Assembly (NCBI RefSeq): GCF_038002225.1 | Contig: NZ_JBBOCA010000001.1 | Span: forward strand, 5,580,001-5,644,000 | Length of the DNA stretch: 64,000 nucleotides | Direction of reading: 5' to 3' | Source: Paenibacillus sp. FSL R7-0204 | Lineage (GTDB): Bacteria > Bacillota > Bacilli > Paenibacillales > Paenibacillaceae | Shown here: piece by piece, positions 35,231 to 43,161 of the stretch | Position numbering within the stretch: position 1 is the stretch's first letter | Layout: every line of letters starts with the position of its first letter | Notes under the pieces: generated by a model | What the model was told of the DNA's origin: nothing | Databases searched by the model: none | Seen by the model: only the letters and a program-made list of their open reading frames with translations | Translations under genes and position numbers: made by a program

Positions 35231-35491
35231 CTATTTCCCTCTTGCAGCATTTTTAATATAACTCTTTGCTTCAAATAGGGTTAATTGTGTAGATTTTATA
35301 GATACCTTTAATTCTTCTTTAGTTGTTTCATTATATAATAATTTTTCGCCAAGTGAATTAAGCTCCCCATTTAGTTTGTTTCCTAAGGAAGGGAGTCCAC
35401 TCTGAACCTCAATTACGGAATAATAATTGTCTTCAGTCTGTACAGCAAAAACACCTAAACGCCTATATTCTACAGAAACTCGTCCCTTCAT
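35231..35491 (-). CDS. Small protein of unknown function
   Basis: An 86-residue, probably cytoplasmic, protein starting MKGRVSVEYRRLGVFAVQTE. I recognise no family. The middle is Leu/Asn/Gly-rich and likely helical. AAAGGAG before the ATG supports translation. It is AT-rich and its stop codon lies four bases from repeat R1, the placement expected for a cassette gene whose recombination site is at the 3' end. Confidence 0.65.
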   Translation of the reverse strand: MKGRVSVEYRRLGVFAVQTEDNYYSVIEVQSGLPSLGNKLNGELNSLGEKLLYNETTKEELKVSIKSTQLTLFEAKSYIKNAARGK

Positions 35492-35961
35492 TAATCATGC
35501 TCCTTTCACACTACAACAATACCATATATTGGAGTTTTATAGCTTGTTATCTTAATAAGATCTAGAATAGTCTACACTCTATGTCTCAGAATGCAACCTT
35601 TTTTCCCCAGTTTTATACTTGCTATTAGGACAATCAAACTTGAATTATAAGAATATTTTTGAAGGTAGTTTTCATGTTACTTAATGTCAATTCAATTTGA
35701 GGACTTGTTTAAATCTATAAGAATTAAAAAACTAGTTTATAAAAATAAAATATTCACTATTTTATTATAAATGGATTTCCATACGTTGAGAATTACTACC
35801 AAAGTATTATATTTGAATACATTTAATTACATTCTAAAGGCCTACATAAAATTAGTACATTATCCTCAATCTGTATAATCGGAATTATAGGTATAATATG
35901 GATGAGAAACAAAAAAATTAAATATTAAAAAAGTAAAATACTAAAAACTGGAGGTTCTAGA
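35492..35961. other. AT-rich intergenic stretch
   Basis: This 470-base gap is very AT-rich and separates divergent genes. A -10-like TATAAT lies near 35895 before the secreted-protein gene, without a good -35 box. No repeat or RNA gene is visible. Confidence 0.4.
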
Positions 35962-36462
35962 ATGAAGAAAACTATTGCTGCAATCAGTACTTCAATTTTG
36001 TTATTGGCTGCAAGTTCAAATGCTTTTGCTAGTGGAAGTATTCCTACTGATGTAGACCGCAGTCAATTTCCACAAAAAGTTGAATTCGGTATTGATACTT
36101 CATTGGAAAACACACCTCAAAGTAAATCATTTTCAACCATGGCAACAGGAGAAAGTATATTAATTAGAGCTTTTTCGGATTATATACCTGGTTCAACAAT
36201 TCCTGTTTGGGAATACAGCGCAACAGGTATTACAGATCCAAAAAGTATCCTGTATGTCGCTTCAGTTACTACTTCCTTATTTCATGATAACGACCTTATC
36301 GGCCAAAGCAATCAGGCTATAGGATTAGCGGGCTTCGATGCTGAAGTCGAGTACTTAGCGGAGTCTGCAATAGAAGGATATTGGGAGGCTTTCTCAAATC
36401 ACACTATAACTAATGGTTCTGACTTTTTTACAGCTTGGACCGTTGATAGTGAGAACTATTAA
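35962..36462 (+). CDS. Secreted protein of unknown function
   Basis: A 166-residue protein with a clear signal peptide (MKKTIAAISTSILLLAASSN, cleavage after AFA near residue 24). The mature part is acidic, contains no cysteine and has no motif I know. GGAGG lies nine bases before the ATG. A perfect 10-base hairpin and then a lipoprotein gene follow, so the two may form a small secreted system. AT-rich, as is the rest of the island. Confidence 0.75.
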   Translation: MKKTIAAISTSILLLAASSNAFASGSIPTDVDRSQFPQKVEFGIDTSLENTPQSKSFSTMATGESILIRAFSDYIPGSTIPVWEYSATGITDPKSILYVASVTTSLFHDNDLIGQSNQAIGLAGFDAEVEYLAESAIEGYWEAFSNHTITNGSDFFTAWTVDSENY

Positions 36463-36469
36463 ATAGCTT

Positions 36470-36500
36470 AACATCCCCCTTCGAAATGATGGGGGATGTT
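36470..36500 (+). terminator. Hairpin between the secreted-protein and lipoprotein genes
   Basis: AACATCCCCC (36470-36479) is perfectly complementary to GGGGGATGTT (36491-36500), followed by GAATTT. It may end or attenuate transcription before the lipoprotein gene. Confidence 0.65.
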
Positions 36501-36528
36501 GAATTTAGACAATAGAGGTGGTTAATAG

Positions 36529-37548
36529 TTGAAATATCTTATTTTATTTGTTATGAGCATTACTCTTTGTTCTTGCAGTTTCTCTGATAACGCTTTAACC
36601 TCTTCTAAAAAAAGGGGAACACTAGCTGTTAGTGAAAAGCAAATTGAACCATACCAAATATCAAATAAAATAGAAAATTCTCAAGTACCAAATGTATACT
36701 ATAGAATGGTTTTTGATGATCAGAACATCACTACAATTCCTACAGAAAATTACCAATATTACAAATTAAAATCTGATAAATTGGATCAGTTAAACCTGTC
36801 CTTTCTCTTTGATAATACTAAAATTGATACGGATATAACATTAATTGCCCTCCAAGGCAGAAAGAATACTGAGATTAAACTACAGGGAGATAATACATGG
36901 TATAGTGCCTTGAAAGTACCTTCAAAAAAGAATGAATCGAGTAAACTAAATTTTTCAATTAAATGGAATAGTGAACTGAGTGAAGAGTTAATCATCTTCC
37001 CTATTATTGAAGAAGCCAAAAATATATATACTGGTGCAAGTCTTGGGGTTTTGCGCTGGTATATTGAAGATGAAATAACAAATAATGTAGACTACCTTAA
37101 AGACATGAGTAATCATAAATTAGGCCTACAACATGAAGAATATAAAAATGTTTATCCAATACTCTCATGGCTAAATGATAAAGGCGATAAAATCGATGTA
37201 AATTTAATTGATTCGATTCCATATACTAAGGAGGATTACAGTACTTTATCAATTAGTAAGTTATCGCTAGATAGTGTAGTTGATTTGATATATGTGAATA
37301 ATCTGGGGGAATCCGAGTTAGTTTTGAGTGGATATAAAGTTAATAAGAGTGAAATAACAAATATTGAATTGGAGAATATACAGAATGAAAAGTTTGATAA
37401 AGATATAAAATCTCGTGGTTTTTATATTGTGTTAAATCATAAAGATGAAGAATTAGTAAAAGACCTTTATGCAGTTCAACAAGGTTTGAAAATAGTCTCC
37501 ACTAGTTTTCAACAAGTGATTGAAATAATACCGACCAATGCTGATTGA
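36529..37548 (+). CDS. Lipoprotein of unknown function
   Basis: A 339-residue protein with a lipoprotein signal, KYLILFVMSITLCSCS, in which the second Cys (residue 16) fits the lipobox. The rest is extracellular, rich in Asn, Lys and Ile, without known motifs. The start is TTG at 36529, with AGAGGTGG eight bases upstream. It follows the secreted-protein gene on the same strand and sits between repeats R1 and R2 of the recombinase island. Confidence 0.7.
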   Translation: MKYLILFVMSITLCSCSFSDNALTSSKKRGTLAVSEKQIEPYQISNKIENSQVPNVYYRMVFDDQNITTIPTENYQYYKLKSDKLDQLNLSFLFDNTKIDTDITLIALQGRKNTEIKLQGDNTWYSALKVPSKKNESSKLNFSIKWNSELSEELIIFPIIEEAKNIYTGASLGVLRWYIEDEITNNVDYLKDMSNHKLGLQHEEYKNVYPILSWLNDKGDKIDVNLIDSIPYTKEDYSTLSISKLSLDSVVDLIYVNNLGESELVLSGYKVNKSEITNIELENIQNEKFDKDIKSRGFYIVLNHKDEELVKDLYAVQQGLKIVSTSFQQVIEIIPTNAD

Positions 37549-37590
37549 ATTTCGTAATATTTATTATTAAATAGCAAGTGTTACTTTTCT

Positions 37591-37616
37591 CGCTATCCTG
37601 CCCTTTAGTTGAACAG
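37591..37616. repeat. Cassette-border repeat R2 (type II)
   Basis: CTATCCTGCCCTTTAGTTGA has the left half of R4 and a right half like R1. It overlaps a hairpin whose arms are GAACAGCGGCGGAT (37611-37624) and ATCCGCCACTGTTC (37636-37649), located between the lipoprotein and recombinase genes. Confidence 0.65.
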
Positions 37617-37655
37617 CGGCGGATTTCTAAATGGGATCCGCCACTGTTCAAAAAA

Positions 37656-38498
37656 CTAAAAGAATCGTCGATAAAGTTCTCTCCGACGTTCGCCGCGGAG
37701 CTGTGCGTAGATTTGAGTGGTCGATGCTTTCTCGTGACCGAGCATACCTTGGATGAAATCTAATGGAGCACCGTTATCAAGGAGCCGGCATGCATAAGTA
37801 TGTCGAAAGCGATGCGGGTATACGTTCGCTTCAATTTCTCCACGATCTGCAAGCCGTTTTAAGGCCCATCTGATCGTAGGTATGGCCATTCGTTTTGTTG
37901 GATTCGTATCGGTAACAAATAAGGCTTTGCAGGAGTCCTCACGGCTGGCCAGGTACTTCTTTAACCATACTTTGCACTCTGTCGTAAAGTAAACTTCTCT
38001 TTGCTTTGATCCCTTGCCATTAACGATTGCTGAGCAGTTCTCCCAGTTAAGATCCTCGATGTTGATCTTTTCCACCTCCCCAACCCGGCAACCAGTGCTG
38101 TAGAGAAACTCAAGCAGCGCTCTTTCCCTGAGTGACTGACAAGAGATCTTTAAGTGTATGACGTCTTCCTCAATTAAAAACTTAGGAATGCGCTTATCTA
38201 ATTTTGGTTCTCTCAGTCTTAGAGAAGGATTTGAAGTCAGATACGTCTCTTCATAAGCGTAACGGAAAAGAGAACGAACAAACCTAATTCGATGACCCAG
38301 GCTGCTTGGCTTCAAACGATCAGCCTGTTTTGCCAAGTAATCCTTCAGCGTGGTTAACGTTACTTCAGTAATATCGAGATTGCCAAACTCTTGCATCAAC
38401 ATTTTGTGCTGAAGGGCGTATGCTTTTAATGTTCTCGTACTGAATCCTTGAATGCGCTTGTCAGCTTCATACAACCTCCACAATTCACTTAAGTTCAT
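37656..38498 (-). CDS. Tyrosine recombinase (XerC/D-like integrase)
   Basis: A 280-residue tyrosine recombinase. The N-terminal SAM-like DNA-binding domain covers about residues 1-85. The catalytic residues are all present: Arg in STGCRVGEVEKINIEDL, Lys in VNGKGSKQREVYF, the HRFRHTYACRLL box, LGHEKASTTQ, and the nucleophile Tyr in TTQIYAQLRG. The length fits Xer-type proteins, and there is no extra domain typical of integron IntI. It lies between the border repeats R2 and R3 and is the likely enzyme acting on them. Its ribosome binding site is inside a hairpin, implying translational control. Confidence 0.9.
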   Translation of the reverse strand: MNLSELWRLYEADKRIQGFSTRTLKAYALQHKMLMQEFGNLDITEVTLTTLKDYLAKQADRLKPSSLGHRIRFVRSLFRYAYEETYLTSNPSLRLREPKLDKRIPKFLIEEDVIHLKISCQSLRERALLEFLYSTGCRVGEVEKINIEDLNWENCSAIVNGKGSKQREVYFTTECKVWLKKYLASREDSCKALFVTDTNPTKRMAIPTIRWALKRLADRGEIEANVYPHRFRHTYACRLLDNGAPLDFIQGMLGHEKASTTQIYAQLRGERRRELYRRFF

Positions 38499-38503
38499 AA
38501 CAA

Positions 38504-38553
38504 AACCTCCCCTTTAGAAGCTATTAAATCTAGTTTGCTTCTAAGGAGAGGTT
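38504..38553 (-). promoter_or_regulatory. Hairpin hiding the ribosome binding site of the recombinase
   Basis: In the leader, AACCTCTCCTTAGAAGC (38537-38553) pairs with GCTTCTAAAGGGGAGGTT (38504-38521), with a 15-base loop. The second arm contains the AAGGGGAGG ribosome binding site, which ends about five bases before the ATG. Folding would block ribosomes and keep recombinase levels low. Confidence 0.75.
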
Positions 38554-38572
38554 TTAATAATCTGTAAGCCAT

Positions 38573-38602
38573 GTTGAACTAGCGTTCTCCGTTAGCTTAA
38601 TA
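38573..38602. repeat. Cassette-border repeat R3 (type I)
   Basis: CTAGCGTTCTCCGTTAGCTT matches R1 with three differences over the 20-base core and forms the same dyad. Its right end overlaps the stop codon of the NUDIX gene. Confidence 0.7.
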
Positions 38603-39034
38603 TGAAGTTTCTTTTTTACGTAGAGACTCTGCCTCTTGTATACTTTCTTTTAGCCAGATAGGAGCCATTGGATTACTCAGTATTTCATCAGTTGTCATCC
38701 AATACACTGCATCAACCTCATCTGGACTCTTAACATAAGGTTCACCCTTATCAAACTCGCAAAGGAAAACAATATCAATAACTTCACTACCATTGTCTAA
38801 TATAAAAGAGGTGTTTCTTACAAATTTAATCTTATCTTTTACCTTTACTCCCACCTCTTCAAAGAGTTCTCTTTTTATAGTCCTTTCTAGTATATCCTGG
38901 GTGTTACCCTCATTTTCAACTGTACCTCCAACAAGCGAAAGAAGTCCCCCAGCGTGTTCCTCTTTCATACTGCGTCCAATTATTAGCCACTTATCCTCTT
39001 GAAAAACAGCTCCTTCTACATTTACATAGAACAT
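38597..39034 (-). CDS. NUDIX hydrolase
   Basis: A 145-residue NUDIX protein. The catalytic box appears as GGTVENEGNTQDILERTIKR then ELFEEVGV, with the metal-binding REL-FEE intact and a short insertion after the first glycines. It should hydrolyse a nucleoside diphosphate derivative; the substrate is unknown. ATG at 39034 (MFYVNVEGAVF) fits AAAGGGG nine bases upstream better than ATG at 39070. The gene fills the interval between repeats R3 and R4, the layout of a one-gene cassette, with its stop codon inside R3. Confidence 0.88.
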   Translation of the reverse strand: MFYVNVEGAVFQEDKWLIIGRSMKEEHAGGLLSLVGGTVENEGNTQDILERTIKRELFEEVGVKVKDKIKFVRNTSFILDNGSEVIDIVFLCEFDKGEPYVKSPDEVDAVYWMTTDEILSNPMAPIWLKESIQEAESLRKKETSY

Positions 39035-39101
39035 TTGTAGTATCCCCTTTATTTTCAGATTTATAGTCAACTTCGCTTAGAAAGATGATATATCCTTTTT
39101 T

Positions 39102-39126
39102 CACTATCCTGCCCGTTAGCTTAATG
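39102..39126. repeat. Cassette-border repeat R4 (type II)
   Basis: CTATCCTGCCCGTTAGCTTA shares its left half with R2 and its right half with R3. It lies about 70 bases upstream of the NUDIX start and 8 bases from the family D repeats at the island margin. Confidence 0.7.
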
Positions 39127-39133
39127 CCCTCGA

Positions 39134-39216
39134 CAGTCTAGTACTTTATTTTCTCAGTCTACAACTTTATTTTCTCGGTCTAACACTTTATTTTTCAGTC
39201 TAAAACATTATTTTTT
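39134..39216 (-). repeat. Family D repeats, right margin of the recombinase island
   Basis: Four tandem units beginning CAGTCTA and containing ACTTTATTTT start at 39134, 39155, 39176 and 39196, a period of about 21 bases. They are the reverse complement of the copies at 35040-35182. The following 39217-39439 holds no recognisable gene. Confidence 0.75.
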
Positions 39217-39439
39217 TCTGACATCTATCCCAGTAAGAGCCTATCGAAGATAAGCAAGTGGAGAAAATACAATTGTTTGCGCTGCCCATGGTAGCGTTAA
39301 AGTGGAGATAACGAATAGAAATAACCCGCCCCCACTGTATCCTGGAGAACGGGTTGTCTGGCTCGATAGTTGAGAACACAGGGGATTGACTCGATAGACG
39401 AGAACACAAGTGAGCGTCAGCCCCGGCTCCGGTTAACCC

Positions 39440-41212
39440 TTAGGAGTGTAACTCCGGCTCAGGCCCCGGCTCTTCCTTCATAAAAGGCAGCATGAACCGG
39501 AAGATCGAACCCCGGTCCTCCTCGCTCTCCACGAAGATCGTTCCGCCCATCAGCTCCACGAGCTGCTTGCAGATGGCAAGTCCCAGTCCGGTCCCGCCGT
39601 ATTTGCGGTTAATGGACGGATGCAGCTGGGAGAAGGACTGGAAGAGCAGATTCAGCTTGCTGTCGGCAATGCCTACTCCGGTATCGCGGACCGAGAACTC
39701 CAGCAGATATTCCGGTGAGGCGGGCAGCGGGATGTTCTTGACTGACAAGGTAACACTGCCACGATCGGTGAATTTCAGCGCGTTGCCGACCAGATTGACG
39801 ATAATCTGGCGCAGCCGGCTCGGATCGGTCGTGACGATGTCCGGCACACTGGTATCTGCCCACCAGCGCAGGGAGAGCTTCTTCTCCTCTGCCTTCGGAG
39901 TGAACAGGTCAATGATGCCCTCCAGCATCTCCCGCAGATCAAAGCGTTCGGATTGCAGCGGCATCTTGCCTGCCTCCATTTTGCTGAAATCGAGGATGTC
40001 ATTGAGGATCTGCAGCAGACTGTAGCTGCTGCTGCGCAGAATCTCGGCGTAGCTGCGCTGTTCCTCCCCAAGCTCGGTCTCCAGCAGCAGGTCGGCCATG
40101 CCGATCATTCCGTTCATCGGCGTGCGGATCTCATGACTCATCATCGCCAGGAAATCCGACTTGGCCTGTGCAGCCCGCTCTGCTGATTCCTTGGCGCGGA
40201 GAACCTCCCGCTCGTTCGTAATATCGCTGAAGGAAATAACCACACCGCAGATCATCCCCCGGTCCAGCAGCGGAGCAATCCGGTAATTCACGAAGAAGCT
40301 GGTTCCATCCTTACGCCAGAAGACTTCATCCGCCTTGCTGCGGGTAACTCCGTCTTGCAGGGTAAGCGTGATGGGACACTCCAGCAGAGAATGGAGGGGC
40401 GCACCTCCATGCATGTAATGGATCATCTCCATCATCGGCAGCCCGGTCAGCTCTGACGGCTCGTAGCCCAGCATCTGTGCCCCTTCACGGTTAATGAAGA
40501 TGGTCCGGCCCAGGTTGTCCAGGCCGAAGATTCCGGCAGAGACAGAGTTCAGAATGAGACTGAGCCGTTTGTCCTCAGCCATCTCGAACACGAATTCTGC
40601 CTGCGGCAGCTCGTCATCATCCTTCGTGGCAGCCATTTCATCCGCATACGCAGAATACCCGTCTCCTGCCTGCACAGTCCGCTCAGCGCCTGCCGCAAGG
40701 CTGCTGCTCATGCTAACCCAGCTACGCAGCAGACTGGAAAGGGGCCGGTTCGCGGGATCATGGAGGATGGCGAATACACCGGCAATGCCTTTGTCTGTGT
40801 GAAGCGGCACATAGCGTACTGTAACAACTGCACGCCCATCATTTCCGGCACCAGTAGTTTCAGCACTAGAACTTATCTCTCTTCCAGCACTAGCACTTAC
40901 CACACTTCCCATACCCTCGGCATTCCCCGCGCCGCCGCCCGTCCCTTCATTTCCTTCCGCGGCTTCCACGGCCAGCTCGAAGCTCGATGTGATACCGGCC
41001 AGAGCAGATGCGAAATGGGCCTCGCCGGGCGGATGCATCCGGCATTCGTTCAGTCTGCCTGCCTCCTCGGCACTTATCATTCGGTTGCTGTCTGTGTAGC
41101 GGCCCTGCCTGTCCAGTACAATGATGAAGTCCGGATGATGATCGAACAACGCTCTAAAAGCACTTTCGCCTGACAGCGCGTTGTCCAGAATAGAAGCCCA
41201 GTCTTTAAGCAT
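39440..41212 (-). CDS. PAS-domain sensor histidine kinase
   Basis: A 590-residue soluble kinase without membrane helices. A first PAS domain near the N-terminus (FRALFDHHPDFIIVLDRQGR) is split by a low-complexity Gly/Ser/Glu stretch. A second PAS (about residues 225-345, SLILNSVSAGIFGLDNLGRT) precedes the HisKA domain with the phosphorylated His in AMMSHEIRTPMNGMIGMADL, then the ATPase domain (NLVGNALKFTDRG, VRDTGVGIADSK, YGGTGLGLAICKQL). There is no receiver domain and no adjacent response regulator, so its partner lies elsewhere. ATG at 41212 has AGGAGGTGG upstream. Confidence 0.92.
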   Translation of the reverse strand: MLKDWASILDNALSGESAFRALFDHHPDFIIVLDRQGRYTDSNRMISAEEAGRLNECRMHPPGEAHFASALAGITSSFELAVEAAEGNEGTGGGAGNAEGMGSVVSASAGREISSSAETTGAGNDGRAVVTVRYVPLHTDKGIAGVFAILHDPANRPLSSLLRSWVSMSSSLAAGAERTVQAGDGYSAYADEMAATKDDDELPQAEFVFEMAEDKRLSLILNSVSAGIFGLDNLGRTIFINREGAQMLGYEPSELTGLPMMEMIHYMHGGAPLHSLLECPITLTLQDGVTRSKADEVFWRKDGTSFFVNYRIAPLLDRGMICGVVISFSDITNEREVLRAKESAERAAQAKSDFLAMMSHEIRTPMNGMIGMADLLLETELGEEQRSYAEILRSSSYSLLQILNDILDFSKMEAGKMPLQSERFDLREMLEGIIDLFTPKAEEKKLSLRWWADTSVPDIVTTDPSRLRQIIVNLVGNALKFTDRGSVTLSVKNIPLPASPEYLLEFSVRDTGVGIADSKLNLLFQSFSQLHPSINRKYGGTGLGLAICKQLVELMGGTIFVESEEDRGSIFRFMLPFMKEEPGPEPELHS

Positions 41213-41454
41213 AGCCCACCTCCTCCGCTCTTGCTTCAACCCTGCTATCGTTAGCGTCCGAAGACTGCAGAAACGCTCTGATTATGTAGAATTCTCTGAA
41301 TTAGTTCCTATTATAGCAAAAAAAACGTTAGCGGTCGCCAGAAAAACATGGCACCGGGGCAGACTGTACAACGACAGAAACAGTGCAAGTCCTGTAGAAG
41401 GACAGCACTGTTCACTGCATTTCTATGAGAGGACAGGCTTGAATTCCGGCGATG

Positions 41455-42147
41455 TCAGCTTACATCCTGATGCTCGATATTGCGGATCGAGAAGTAGGCA
41501 ACCGCCACCCCGGCCAGGGCCAGGCTAACCGAGATCCCGAGCAGGTCACCCATGCGGAAGCTTCCGTTCCCGAAGCCGGAGGAGATCAGCATCACGATCA
41601 GGACGGCGGAGACAATCGTAGCCGGCACCGATTTGCGGCGCATCCCGAAGTATAACGGAATCAGTCCGATACCGGCCGCGTAGAGCGCATCCATTCCCGC
41701 TTGCATAGAGTAGGTCATGACCAGATCCATCGTCAGCGTTCCCTCAATGAGGTCAGGCAGGAAATATCCAATACCTGCAAGAATACCGCTGATCACTATA
41801 TTAGACAGCCAAATAGTAAAGAAGGTGAACAGAAAGACAATAATCAGTTTGGCCGCCATGAGCATTTTACGCGGTACCGGATACATGAACAGCACTGTGA
41901 TTGTATTATTCTTATATTCGTCGATGACCAGCTTGCTGATCAGTACAGAGGCGAAGATGATATAGATTGCTTTTACAAAAACAGATACCCCTTGAAACAA
42001 ATCGCCATACGTCCCGAAGTCTCCTTCATCCATACCCGTAAAAGCAATGAGAATCATGAAGCCCAGAATGGCCAAATTTGCAATCAGCACACCCTTAAGA
42101 AAAGTGAATTTACTCTTGCGCAGCTCCAGCCGGATTAACTTAAACAT
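41455..42147 (-). CDS. ABC-2 type permease (antimicrobial-peptide transporter type)
   Basis: A 230-residue membrane protein with six predicted helices, of the short ABC-2 permease type found in BcrAB or lantibiotic-immunity transporters. It overlaps the ATPase gene by eight bases, so they form one transporter. Position after a response regulator and sensor kinase gene suggests peptide-antibiotic sensing and export, which is inferred from context. Confidence 0.83.
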   Translation of the reverse strand: MFKLIRLELRKSKFTFLKGVLIANLAILGFMILIAFTGMDEGDFGTYGDLFQGVSVFVKAIYIIFASVLISKLVIDEYKNNTITVLFMYPVPRKMLMAAKLIIVFLFTFFTIWLSNIVISGILAGIGYFLPDLIEGTLTMDLVMTYSMQAGMDALYAAGIGLIPLYFGMRRKSVPATIVSAVLIVMLISSGFGNGSFRMGDLLGISVSLALAGVAVAYFSIRNIEHQDVS

Positions 42148-43057
42148 GGTTGACGCCCCCCATCAGTTCCACAAAATGATCCTCCAGCGAATGATGCTTC
42201 TTGCTCATACTCTCCAGCTCCACCTCTGCTGCGGACAGGGCCCGGCTCAGCTCTAGCTGCGGGATGTCTTCATAGACACGAATGGTCCGCGGGTCAAGCA
42301 CCTTGTAATTGCGGAGACCCAGCTTCCCCTCCAGGACGAAGACGGCCTTCGTGCACTCGCTGGTCACCAGCTCGATATACTGGGTTTGCTGGCTCCGGAT
42401 CGAATCCATTGCCACCTGCTCCACCAGCACTCCTTCACGGATTACGCCGATCGTGTCGGCAATCTGTTCGATTTCACCCAGAATGTGGCTGGAGATCAGC
42501 AGGGTCATGCCATAATCACGGCTCAGCATACGGAACACCTCGCGCAGTTCCTTGATTCCAAGCGGGTCCAGCCCATTAATCGGTTCATCGAGGATCAGCA
42601 GTTCCGGCTTGGTCATGACCGCTCTGGCAATTCCTAATCGCTGCTTCATCCCGAGGGAGAAATTCTTAACCGGTTTGCTGTCCACCGCTCTCATCTTCAC
42701 CAATTCGAGCGCTTCCTCTATCGCGTTGGCATCATAAAAGCCCATATACTCCCCATGCAGCGCCAAGTTCTCACGGGCACTCAGCTTGTCGTAGAACACC
42801 GGGTATTCAATAATGCTGCCCATGCGCTTCAGCATGTCGTAAGAGCGGTGGGTCATCTTCTCCCCGGCAAATTCAATCTCGCCAGCCGTCGGCTTCACCA
42901 GATTCGTGATCATTTTCATTACCGTTGTTTTGCCGGCGCCGTTCGGTCCCAGGAATCCGTAAATTTCACCCTGCTTAATCTCCATATTCACATTGCGCAC
43001 AATTTCCTTATCCTCATAGACCTTGGTCAGATCCCATGTCCGGAGTATCGTTGTCAT
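42140..43057 (-). CDS. ABC transporter ATP-binding protein (BcrA-like)
   Basis: A 305-residue ATPase. Walker A is GFLGPNGAGKTTVMKMI, the signature NFSLGMKQRLGIARA and Walker B PELLILDEPINGLDP; the H-loop is LLISSH. The C-terminal 90 residues resemble the extension of bacitracin/lantibiotic exporters. It pairs with the overlapping permease. Confidence 0.92.
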   Translation of the reverse strand: MTTILRTWDLTKVYEDKEIVRNVNMEIKQGEIYGFLGPNGAGKTTVMKMITNLVKPTAGEIEFAGEKMTHRSYDMLKRMGSIIEYPVFYDKLSARENLALHGEYMGFYDANAIEEALELVKMRAVDSKPVKNFSLGMKQRLGIARAVMTKPELLILDEPINGLDPLGIKELREVFRMLSRDYGMTLLISSHILGEIEQIADTIGVIREGVLVEQVAMDSIRSQQTQYIELVTSECTKAVFVLEGKLGLRNYKVLDPRTIRVYEDIPQLELSRALSAAEVELESMSKKHHSLEDHFVELMGGVNHV

Positions 43058-43161
43058 TTTCCGTTATCCCCTTTAGCCTCGTCTTGTTCTTCCTGGTATT
43101 TATTCTACAGGGCGGAATTTGCTTTTTTCTTACTGAAATCTTACTTAATTCTTAAGAAGCT

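Noticed and set aside
37611..37649. Hairpin as a terminator for the recombinase or lipoprotein gene
   Set aside because: The stem is good but no T run follows on either strand; it is treated as part of repeat R2.
39200..39409. 69-codon minus-strand frame next to the family D repeats
   Set aside because: No ribosome binding site, no motif, and it begins or ends in repeat DNA.
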